NCBI GenBank assembly: GCA_964035545.1
Contig: OZ037765.1
Coordinates: 20,530,495 to 20,594,494 of the forward strand
From: Bugula neritina
Taxonomy: Eukaryota > Bryozoa > Gymnolaemata > Cheilostomatida > Bugulidae
DNA: 64,000 bases
Direction of reading: 5' to 3'
Below the pieces are notes generated by a model. The model searched no databases, was not told the DNA's origin, and saw only the letters and a program-made list of their open reading frames with translations. The first letter of the stretch is position 1; every line of letters starts with the position of its first letter. Below, in pieces: positions 37,949 to 50,100 of this stretch. The position numbers and the translations under genes were made by a program.

Positions 37949-39539
37949 GTTAGACTTACTCTTAGAGTTAGTCATTCCGAATCCGATGTGAAACTGAAAG
38001 TGAATGCTAAAACTAAAAGTAAAATCATTTCACCTAATTTCGAATAAACTTATTTGAAAAATTGTTTTTATTATCAATTCAAGAGTGCAAGACAATTGGG
38101 AACATAAAAAGCTTGAATTAATGTTGGAAAAAGGGAAATTAGCCTACAGATGAAACTTGAGAGTCATCTATTTCTAAGATGAAATACCAGTTTCAATATA
38201 ATTATGACAATTACAGTCTTTTCGCCTTAACAAGGTGCTCTACACGCCCCAACTATGGATGTTGTTCATATTAGGCCAATTCTAGAGGAGAGAAGCTTTG
38301 TATAAACAAGCGGCAGGCAACGATATTATGCGGTCTGAGTAGTCCGTGATATTTAGCTCGAGTAAACTTGGGCGAGTAAGCTTTAAGGCGGCTGCTTAGT
38401 TGTAGTTAACTGACCTTGAACTTGGGGTTAGTTGGTACAATAGACTAAATTTCAAGACACGTTTTACACACAAGCGCTTTTCAAAGAATACTTAGCGGCT
38501 AGAAAAGCATTTGAGCAAAGCCATTTGTACCTCCCCACCATCTATTAACCTTGAATAAATTTTGCTACTCGGTCTATTTCTCAATAATTATAAACTTGAA
38601 AGTATAACAGGCAGAGACTGCAAGTGTAAGCCAACAACTACACCACCAATTTTTGTAGCAACAGGCGCAATGCCAGTGACAATTTCAATTACAATAACAA
38701 TTTCATAAGCTACACTTAGATACTAACTACTTCAGTTAACGCGAATGCTCAATGTTTTATTGTATTCACTTTTGGCATTAAATTTAATCATTATGATTAT
38801 GATTATCATAAATTAAAAGTAAAAGTACTACTACGTCTACTAGTACTAATACTACTACTAGTAGTAGTGCTAGTAGTAGTAGTAGTACTAGTTGTACTAG
38901 TACTAGTTGTACTAGTACTAGTAGTACTGCTACTTATAGTTATACTAATAGTAATACTACTACTACTACTACTAGTAGTAGTAGTAGTAGCTGTAGTGTA
39001 GTGGTACTACGTCTACTAGTAGTAGTACTAGTACTAGTAGTACTCAGTTTGTGCTCACTTAATAACTAATGAGTAGTCAGTCCTAATGACCAATCATCTT
39101 ATGAGTATGAGTATCACTCTATCAGTATCACTTATGACTAGGTTAAACTTCATGTTTTTTTTTTTTAATTTTGTTACTAATCCTAACAGGTTCCAGTTGG
39201 ACTTACAGTGAGTAGGAGCTTGTCTGATTAAAATGTAGTTTCTAATCAAATTCAAATAGCCTGATTCAGTTATTTGTAGTTGTTGGATTAAGAATTGCTA
39301 AGAGTAAGTCTAAGCTGCACAACGGTCATAATGATATAGCTTAGAGTTGGTTATAACTAAAATTTATTTAACACTAACAGTAGGAACACTCTGGCAACAC
39401 CTAATGGTGCATATTCCATGGGTGTCTCTTGTGCTGTTTTTGTTTGGGTTCATCATATTTTGGAATAAATTTATTCTTATTCTAGCATTTAGCTAAGTTT
39501 TAAATTTTTAGCTGAGAGGTATAGGGTTTTGCACATAGC

Positions 39540-40010
39540 TAAGCTGAGTTTGTATTATGAGGGGATATTATCAGATCTCTAATGCTTGGAGGAAGAAAAC
39601 TGTTGCGACCCGTCTGTGATGATGCAGAAATTGATGTTAGTTCTCCTCTCTTAGCAGATTGAATGCTAAACTTAATTAACCAATTTGAGTTTGATAGTTC
39701 ATTATAAGCAGATGGAAGAATTTTGTAATGATCTTCATATAAGAGTATTCTCACTGAGAAAGTTAATCTGTTGTCTTTTCACCAGCTTGAAAGACTTATG
39801 CTGTAACACGCTGGTGCCATATCTCCCTTTGAGGTTAGCAATAAACTTGACGGCTTGTTTTTAGACATGTTCAATTTCCTTACAAGTGATTTTTTTAGTT
39901 GGATCCTACCATTCTTGTATATAGGAGTCGTGTTGGTAGTCACCTAGGAGCACACTTTGTTTTAAGAGAGCAAAGTAGACATGCTGAATACTTTCTGCAT
40001 TGATATTAGG
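39540..40010 (-). pseudogene. Decayed non-LTR retrotransposon (LINE) ORF2 C-terminus
   Basis: Read on the minus strand, pieces in more than one frame spell the typical end of a jockey/CR1-like reverse-transcriptase ORF. These are a segment resembling 'EIEHVxKQAVKFIANLKGRYG' (about 39820-39870) and further left RNSFLPPSIRDLI, equivalent to the common 'NSFFPRTIRDWN' terminus. Stops and frame changes interrupt it, and no intact polymerase core is present. Assignment is by general resemblance to LINE C-termini. Confidence 0.6.
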
Positions 40011-41919
40011 GTTTCTTAGTATTTGGAATTTGTGAATCTGGCCTGAGCCTGGCAGTTTATTATTTTTAGGTCCATAATAAGTTGTTTAGCACCCTTCTAT
40101 GTAATTAGAAATTGTTCTGTTTGTGCTGACAGAAGTGGAAGTTCTGGGATATTTTCTTGGTTGTTTTATTTTGTTTTATATTGAATTATTTATTATTTAT
40201 AAACTTATTTTTTGTTGATTGAAATATTAATGTATGTATATTAAATTTAAGATTGCATGGTATATCACACATTAATATTTATATGTTAACACTAAACCTC
40301 AATCGGTACTTGTAGTCATTTAACTCGAAAAAAATAACTGGAGGTAGTAAATGAAGTTGGTAGTTGTATGCTGGCAGTTGAAATTTGAGTTGTGTGTTGG
40401 TAAAACTAATTTATTGCTGAGAAGTGCGAATACCAATGTTTAAAGGCTAGGCTTGAATGTTAGCCAGAGTTTAAGGTTAAAAGTTTAAGAAACAACTTGA
40501 TATTTTGAAGTAATGCTGTTAGTGGAACACTGCTACTTATTTTAAGTGTAACAGCGACTACTCGTGACCCTAACACTAACTTGTGTTTTGTGGCTAAGAG
40601 TAAGTAAAAGCTATCAAGTATTAAGTTAAATCTGAATTCAAGTGATAAATTTAAAGTACAGTAAATGTAAGTCAAACATATGCGTTTCACGAGTAGAAAA
40701 TAAAATAGTTCATTATAAAGATTTTTACTCAAATTTATCAGATCATTTCCATGAAGATTATGTAATTTCAGGCTGCACCTGCATCAACATGATTAGCCAA
40801 CCCTATAAAATCTAGTCAATGTAAAAACGTTTGACATTAAATTTTAAAAAATTTTAGATTGTCACTTTGATTGATAAAATTATGGGAAAATGCAAATATT
40901 AAAGCTTAATAATCATAAAACTTAAATTCATGAGTGATAGATGTGTTTACTGTAATCTGCTGCTATTTTGCATCTCGAAAGTACAATTTTTAAAACCTAA
41001 CTAAATCTGTAATCAACTGCAGATAATAGTATCCTAGCATTGTTTTTATTTCCTTATAAAAATATGGGTATATTTACATATGAAGGTTATATCTGTCTAA
41101 TAAATGTAGACTTATAGACTTTGTTTTATTCCATTTTGGTCATCAAACTTTGTTTAACATCAATGCTTTTCTTTGTAAGAAATTTTATATTTTTTTTTAA
41201 ATTTGTGATGTATGATGTTAAATTACGTATGAACTTCATTGAATTGAAATCTTACCTTAACCTTTATGAAAACTTTTTGCATTTCATGTTAAAAAATAGA
41301 ACTTTCTGATTAGGTATCCACTTATTGCCTTTAAAGATGCTGACTTTGTGTTTTTATGGTAGATTCTATAAGCATTTACTAGTAAATTGTTATCTGATAT
41401 TTAACTTGGTTTTAGGGTGTGGTTTGCAAACAGAGGAATACATACTTGTATGTTCAGGCTATGCAACCATTTGATCTCTAGGGGACACAGCAAATTTTTG
41501 TTCTTATCAAGGTTAGTCTTCCATTTATCTTATGTACTATTCACTTATACACGTTTAGAAGTTGAATGTGCGTTGCCTTCTAATTTTTTTGTGCAAGTTT
41601 TGATTCACTGTGAGTGTATTATAATTGGATGAAATAGTCACAACTTAATTTAATCATATATAATCATATTTCAGCGATCAACGTGGCATTCAATAAATCA
41701 AAAAGTCATTTTTCACAATTTTTTGTGACAGGAGTTTAACAATTAATAGTAATATTTGATAGCTAGAGAATGCTTCACAGTGGTAGATGTCCTTTGGTAG
41801 GTTGAACTCTGTCAAATAGTGATGAAATTCCTGCCTATGACATCTAGTATTAACTCACAGTATTCTTGTATTGTGTATATATACGTCTGTTTTAGCGGTT
41901 GCATTTTATTCATTTGTAG
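40011..41919. other. Intergenic 5' flank of IDE
   Basis: No recognisable gene. A promoter and first exon of IDE are expected here, because an acceptor (TTGTAG) ends at 41919 just before the first recognised coding exon, but I could not identify them. Confidence 0.5.
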
Positions 41920-41932
41920 ATATTCTACAGAG

Positions 41933-44900
41933 ATGTCTCACTTACATCCAACAATCGACACCATCACTGATAATGTCACCATCCCAGACCTTGATAACAG
42001 GAAGTATAGAGCCCTGAAACTGAAGAATGAGATGAAGATATTGATCATCAGCGATCCCAACACCGACAAGTCTGCTGCAGCCATGAATGTTCACATTGGT
42101 AATCAGTTATTTCTCTCTTTTTAATGCTTTGTAATTTGTATTAAAAATATGTAGTTTTTAGTCTCTGCTTTTGTCACTTTATCTAGTTAAATTTGCCGAG
42201 TCATCTTTTTCTAAGATTACGAAATTCCATGCCATAAAGTGTCAAAGATAGTATGCTATTGTATAGCAGTATCTCCTTGATGCCTGAACTACAGATATAC
42301 TTTTTTCTTAATGTGGTGAATAAGTTACAAGTGATGTTAATGCGGTACCAAAAATTTAGCTTGAGTTTTGGATCATGGGCTGTGTAACTCACAAGGGCCT
42401 ATTTAGTAAATATCCAATACTATTTCGTAGCTACTTTTCGTAATTGATTGAAATTTTCTCCTCACTAATTAATGGCAGTTTTTTCCTCTACATCTAACTT
42501 GTGTGAGAAGGCACTCACAAAATTTTAGCTTAAGTGTAAAAATCTAGAAACATTATAACAACTCACGATTAGTGTAGCATATTTATTAGTCAGCTGTGAG
42601 TAGCAAGGTTGTCAGAATTAGGTTAATACTATGCTTCATTTCACTGTGAAATGCTGACACACTGAATGTGAACTGACACATGTAGACTGTAATGTTAAGA
42701 GCTCTTATTTTTGAACAAGCTTCACGAAAGCACAGAAGCTGTTCATTAGTATATGTTAAGTAAAAACATTTATATAATTTCATTAATTAAAGGAGCTGTC
42801 TGCTGGCTAACTAATCTGTGTGACCGAATTTATGAAATTTTGTTATTTCCAAGCACTGTTAGACAGTTTTAATAGATTTTTGCTATAAAGTTGATGTAAT
42901 ATGAATATTCCATTTTCTTCCTGTAGTTGTAGGTTAATTCATTTAGGTGTAATGGTTGTAATCTAATTCGTCACCAGCCAACATTCACTATGTCAATATT
43001 AACTACGTAGTTATGTAGATATAGGGAAAGATAGTGTAGAGATAAAAAGTGCCATATTACAAACTTCGCAAAACTAATGTGCCTGTAGTAGGTTTTAAGT
43101 TTTAAGCATTTGAATCCAGCACCTTTCTCGCCTTCTGCACTACCTGGCAGCTGATTCGCTGCAGTTGAGGTGTTATGGAGTTGAAATTATTATTTATAAT
43201 CATGTCTATTTCAGAATTCTGGAACAGCTATTATGTTTATATGTGTAAATATACTATGCAACTGTGAATTCCAGGCACGATGAGCGATCCCGTTGCTATA
43301 CCTGGAATGGCGCACTTGTGTGAGCATATGGTCTTTCTTGGAAGTCAAAAGGTAACCTTTAGAAAACATTAGATTGGCTTTAGTTATACTGCGTATCAAG
43401 CTATGATTTTCACAGCTGTAGTGCTAACAACTATGATAACACACTGTGTTTCCCAGGTGCCAAGTATCTTCTTAGTCAAAACACTGTTGTTTTTTTTCAT
43501 AACCAGCCATTGCCTTGTTAAAATGAAATTATGTTACAACTTGTTAGAGTTTTCACATAAGTCATAATATCTGCCAATTGTCTTAAGTGGTTCCTTTTTA
43601 TTAATTCCATATTTGTTACTTTGTTGTATTATCAAAACAGTAGGTATACATTTTATTTTATAGGAGCAATCACATTATTTTTTATAACTCGTGTTTATTT
43701 ATTTTATCAGTGTTTTATGTTATTTTAACTTCACAATCATTAAATCCAGTAGTCTCATAGTTTCTGTGTGTTCTATGCAACAATTTAGTGTTTATAGTTA
43801 TGTTTTGCAACTGTTTGTTGATTACTCATCTTGGCATTTCTTTATATCAATTCCTTCTTTTTTCACTCATGGAACTTAATCAATATAAAAAATTGTATAT
43901 TGTACATGGCTTAAGCACAAAAATAACCATAAAGTTGTTCTAGATTTTCATATTATCCAATCAAACACATATCACTATTTGTTTTATATATTCGATTTGA
44001 TTAAAGCTGCCAACTGCTATAGAATTTGCATTAATTAGCAGTCTATGTCGATGATATGAAAGAAACTGTCCTTAAATTCAAATTTTGTCTGTTTATTTGC
44101 AAGCAATATAGATATTGAATTTTTTGGTAGAAATAAAGGCAAATGAAATGCATACATAAATAATGACCTTGCTCCGCTCTTCATAATAACTGCATTCCTA
44201 TAGCAATCTTTCTGCATTCTCCACAGTATCCAGGGGAGAACATGTATGCCGATTTTATTACATCACATGGCGGGAGTACAAACGCATTCACTGATTTGGA
44301 AGACACAAACTTTCACTTTGAGATTGCTCCGACTCAATTTAAGGAAGCTCTAGACATGTGAGTGATATGCTGTTGGCTTCTGTTTTCGCTGCTGAATTCT
44401 TACCAGTTTGAGTTGTATGATTATAAAGTTTAAGAATTCGGCAATGTTTAATATTGTTATAGTCATCTTTTAAATTGCAAAAGAAAATGAGATAATATTA
44501 TCTAGGAGTCAACATGAATGTACATGAGATTATTCTGTTTAGATTCTCTCAATTCTTCATCTGTCCATTATTTACGGAGTCAGCAACTGAGAGGGAATTA
44601 AACGCTGTCGACCACGAAAATGAAAAGAACATACAGAACGATGCGTGGAGGCTGCATCAGCTGGAACACTCCCTCTCGAAGCCTGGACACGACTTTCACA
44701 AATTTGGAACTGGTTAGTGCCAGAATTTTCTGTTATTGGTGTAGAAATGATTTGCTCTACCTGCCTTTTGTTTTCTATTTTGTAATTTTAAATGTTGGCA
44801 ACATAATTTGTTTAGACTGAAGATGCAAATTTGGTACATAGTCTAGTATGCAATAAATCATTACTGAAAACTATGTACAGCTTATAGTACTGGGGAATTT

Positions 44901-47133
44901 TTTTAGTAAGCATAGTTTACCCACATGTGGAGCGTAACCATGGTAACCCTATAAATTATGCTTTGTTAAAGTTTCACTCTTGAAATAGGCTGTATCTAGA
45001 TATCTAAATATAGAGTTAGTGTAGGTTTGCCTGAGGAATTGGCAAAGAAATGTTATGGTTGTCTGCAATGTATCTAACTTTAGATTTTTGCTTGCCATAT
45101 CCTGTTTCACAGTGAATTATTACAGCCACTATTCTATAAGCGTTTAGTCTGATTTATCCTTTAATCTGTTACACTCCAGTTGCATTTCAGCCTGCAGGTG
45201 GTTGCAGTTATTTCTATTATAACACGGTGCAGATTTCTTGTTGTTTTGCCATTTATTGGCAACCAATGCCTCTTCTGAAGTGTAGTGTTCAGTAGATGAG
45301 TACAATATATGCAATATATGCAATCATATCTCTCAATATGAGTGCATTTATTAAAATTTACATAATTTATGTGACAACTATGTGTGTGTAAGTGGGGAGT
45401 CTAACTTTATTTTGATGATACAGATTATTTTTGAAAGCGATATAACCCATTTCAGACAAGCTATGATGTGTGGATGTTATATGTATCTCAGGTAACAAAC
45501 AAACGCTCTGGACAACCCCAAGGGAGAAAGGTATAGATACACGTGACGAACTGCTCAAGTTCCATAGCAAGTACTACTCTTCCAATGTCATGGGTCTTGC
45601 AATTCTGTGCAAAGGTTAGTTGAGAGGGTTATGTTTGTTCTGAAATATGGATTTAATTATAAATTGTCAGCAGAATAATATCATGTGACATTTTGAAGCA
45701 GACAAAAAATTTGATTTACATCAACCTGTTTGCATAATCATTTTGGCTATCATGTAATAAAAAGTTATCATTTTGTTCTAAACTTGAAAATGAAAATGGA
45801 ATACAAAATAACAAAAAGAAAAAAATCATATGAATTTGCCTCAACAACAAGTACACGTTTTTTTACGGGTGATTAAAACAAAAGTTTACTCTGCAGTTTC
45901 ACTTTCTGTAATGTTTTATATGCATGTATGATGTTATGTTACTCTAGAGCCTTTGGACGAGATGACCAGGTACGTGTGTGAGCTGTTTGGTAACACAGTC
46001 AATAAGAAGGTAAAGGCTCCAATGTGGTCTGAGCACCCATATGGCATTGACCAACTAAAGAGACGCGTGTTTGCTGTCCCAATTAAGGATACAAGGAAAC
46101 TGGAATTGCTGTGGCCATGTGACTATTTGCATCAATGGTGGGAGTCAAGGGTAAGGTCAAAGTTCATATTACCTTCGTGGGGGAGGCTGGGGTTGTACAT
46201 ACCTTGATCAGATGCTGCTATTCTATGACCATACTGTCACCAGGCTTTAAGACAAGGATATTGTTGTGATTTTATTTTCGATGTTTCTAATATTCAATTA
46301 ATTTAGGGTAAAGCTGATAAGAGCAGGGTTGTAATTGTAATTAGTTGTAATTAATTACATTTTTTTCAAGTAATTGAATGTAATTTGTAATTGATGTATA
46401 AAATGTAATTGTAATTAATTACATTGCTAATGTAATTGAATTTTACAGTTACTTTATAATTACATAACAATTACTTCAAATTTTTAAATCTTATAAAATT
46501 AATTACATTCATATGTAATTGACCCCAACCCTGGATAAGAGTTATTTGTTTGAATAATTTCATGGTAATGTGATCTTTGAACATACCAAAAGCACAGTCA
46601 TGGGAATTTCTTGTCACCAAAATCAGGTTAATTTGGTAAATGAAGAATCTGTAACTTCGTCTTACCAATGTTAGAACGGAATGGTTTTATGTAATTAATA
46701 TATTAAATGATCAAAAGTCTTTCTTGCAAAATGCATCCCTGGTACATATATGCTTATATTGGTAATTAAAACTTTGAAAAACAGTTTTTTTCAAAACAAT
46801 TTCCTACCCTAAAAAAATTTATAAGATAAAATTTGGCAATTAGAATGCTTCTTGTAGTCTTATAATATATAGTGAAGCTGTTAAACAGTAAAACTGTATC
46901 AAGTTATTTATATGTGTTTAGCCTGACCACTATTTGGGACACTTGCTTGGACATGAGGGGCCGGGCAGCTTACTCTCCGCACTCAAAGCTAGAAGTTGGG
47001 TCAACAGTATATGTGCTGGTGGGAAAGGAGGTGCTACTGGCTTCTCATTCATGTCCTTAAGTGTAGATCTGACAGAGAGTGGTTTGGGTAAGTTGTGTCT
47101 CATCTCCCCCCCCTCTCTCTCCCCCCTCTCTCT

Positions 47134-47195
<62 letters not shown>

Positions 47196-50100
47196 CCTCT
47201 CTCTTTATCTATATCTTTATCTATCTCCCTTCTCCCCCCTTCTCTTTCTCTTATTTCTCTCTTCATCTCTCTCATTTGCTGAAGCTACTGTATCATGTTT
47301 TCTTGGTGCTAATCAATTATTTCAAAACATATTTTAGCATTCATATTTATCAAACACCAAGTATTACTTTGTTTTTCCCTGAGCATACTTGTACGTTTAC
47401 ACTGTTGCTCTTGCTATTTTTTCTCCTAATCCTAATAATCTGTTATTAAAGATCATGTTGATGATGTGGTTACCATGGCCTATCAGTACATAGCCATGCT
47501 GCGAGCAGCTGGACCCCAGGAGTGGATTGTGGAGGAAGGCAGGGACCTCAACATTATGAACTTTAAGTTTAAAGACAACGAGAAGCCCAGAGCCTTAGTT
47601 ACAGGGTTAGCTGGAAGTCTTCACGTACGGCTAATTTTATTTTCTAAGTTACTTGAAAAATATAATATAAATATTTTTTTCTAAAGATTTTTCGTTCATT
47701 TCTTGTATTTGTTAAAAACTGCTATAGATTGGTGGGTGCTTTTTGTGAGTGTACAAAGGCCTATAATAGCGGTTGTTTATTATTTGTATATAATTTCAGG
47801 ATCTTTTTTATTCATTACTGAAAAATGGTTGGTAATATTGATCATTAAATGACCACAGAAATTGTTATATTTTTAAGCAATTATTTTTTTTAAATACTGC
47901 AGATAGATTTTTTTCGCATTCTAGGTTTTTGTCACAAAAAATAGAAGCCGCCATCAAACAAAAAATACACACTCGTGCACGCACGTCAAAGTAAAGCTGC
48001 ATCTTGTTTACTGTATTATTGTTTGGAATGAAGATATGATGAAGTTATTTTTAGTATTATCCCCTTGAGGAGGTAGTGTCTGGCCCTTATCTATGGAAGA
48101 ATTATGAACCCAAAATAATACAGGATTTGATGGAGAAGCTTGTTCCTGAGAACATGCTGTGAGTACAGAGAGCACCTGTCATATGGTGTTGACATCAAGC
48201 ACCTGTTATATGGTGTTGACATCAAGTATTCAGTTTTTTTCAAACTCAAATACCTTGCGCTATGAAATTTTATTTTATAATATCTATTCAGTCTCAAGTT
48301 AATAGTTGTCGTCATCCTGAAATGCATACGTTTATAGTTTCATACAGAAACTAATTATATGCATATGTGTGATTATTAACCAATTTTCTAGAAAATAGTA
48401 AAGTTGCTTTATTATGACTATAGAATTTTTAAACTTTGTGATGCTAAGTTGCATACCTTCTCACATCTTTGAGTCTTGGGGTTTCCAAAAGTAAACAGAA
48501 AATGTATGGTGCCTGTCCTACCGCGCTGTCCGTCCTCTACAATTACTGCAAAATAATGTTGTTCTGCAAAGCTGTTATTCACAGACATTGCGCAGTTACT
48601 GGCTAAGCAGGCACCTTTTATGGTTCTTTCTGTAGCAATTTATTGCCATGGAAAAGGTTAAAAGACACTTTACTTTTTCTAATATTACTGTCATGAAAGA
48701 GGCTAAAATTATTTTTCATAGAGCTCTGTTTTAGCAGGTCACTAGCAAGGCCCAATAATGTTAGCACAGTACTTAAGAATTGATATTTCATTTCAAGACA
48801 CTACTTGTTTCATGTAAATCTCATCAGATCGAGTGATTGTTTATTTCCTTCTTCTTAGAACCATTTTGGTTAGCCAAGCGTTTGCCAACAAAGCGAACAG
48901 AAAGGAGAAGTGGTATGGCGTGGCCTATGCTATAGAGCCTCATGATCCAGAGTTGGAAGCTAAGTGGGCGGAGCCAGAGCTACATGAAAGTTTGAAGCTA
49001 CCAGGGCCGAATGCTTTCATACCTCACAACTACGAGATCGCCCCGAGAGACCCTGATCACAGCAATCTACCTCGAATTATTAAAGTAATTCATTTTCATT
49101 TGTGTATCCCTTGTTTTAATTAGCTCATTTTTGGAATCAGCAAACATGTGCAGCTTCCAGAAAAAAAGTGGTATTATAGTGGAAGAAGTTGTGACTTGTA
49201 GATAGTGTTCTGAATTCGCTTTGATTATTAGTGCATCTTATTGCTAGCATATGAAATAAGATTGTGAGGTTAATAAAAGGGGCCATATTAGCTTGTTTAA
49301 GTCACACTATGCTCTCTGTGCGTCTCTCAGTTGTTTTGTTGTATTTTCACAGAACACAGCTCTAAGCAGATGCTGGTTCAAGCAAGATGATGAGTTTAAT
49401 TTACCTAAAGGCTGCATAACCGTAGCCATAAGAAGGTTTGCATGATAATTAGTATATTAATACTTTATAGACCCCGTCTTCTTTCACCTATTCTTGTTGT
49501 GCAAAGTTGGGAAAAGGCAACTTTTAGTCTGATAAAACATGTCAGTACTGAAAACCACTGTTATAACAAAAACAATTCTAAATTTACTCAACTGCAGTAG
49601 AAAATTTTACTTGGGTTTGATTTAGTAAAAGTATGTAGCCTATATGTTGGCGCATCAGAACTAATTTTCCTGATTTTGCTGAAATATCTTTTGGCTCTCA
49701 ATGCATTACATAGTTATGTTATTTTGGTCATCATTATATGTCTTTATACTGCATGCGGTTTTGTAATTTAGTTGGACTAAATTATGTCTGAATTTTGCAG
49801 CTCACTGTCAAGTAACAGCCCTATAAATGCCAATTTAGCCTGGTTGTATCTCAGACTATTTAGTGACGTGTTTGCTGAATACAGCTATGATGCTACCTTG
49901 ACGAGGCTCAACTACGATCTCAACACCACACACTATGGTATAATGGTAAGCTTTCACATTTCCATATGAAGTGTTAAGTTGTGTGTTGAAAAACATTAAA
50001 AATATATTTAATTTTATATTCTAAGCCCTTAGGTAAATGAGATAAAACATTCAACTAAACCTGCAATATATTATCTGTGATTTATTTTTCTAACATTGTA

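Larger units (their letters stand above)
36990..39055. repeat. ACT/AGT-type repeat block with CTAGTACTAG palindromes
   Basis: Clusters at about 36990-37300, 37620-37740 and 38815-39055 consist of TACTAGTAGTAG, ACTAGTACTAG and related trinucleotide variants, separated by ordinary AT-rich sequence. Because ACT and AGT are reverse complements, the arrays are rich in perfect short palindromes. Confidence 0.8.
36784..39538. other. Intergenic 5' flank of the MBOAT gene
   Basis: No coding exon was recognised. It is largely occupied by simple-sequence and palindromic repeats, detailed separately (36990-39055, 37219-37252, 37844-37948). An MBOAT leader exon may lie in the first few hundred bases. Confidence 0.5.

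Noticed and set aside
47057-47449. Ser-Leu-Pro or Arg-Glu repeat proteins around the CT tract
   Set aside because: Low-complexity translations of (CT)n on either strand, overlapping IDE exon 7 and its intron.
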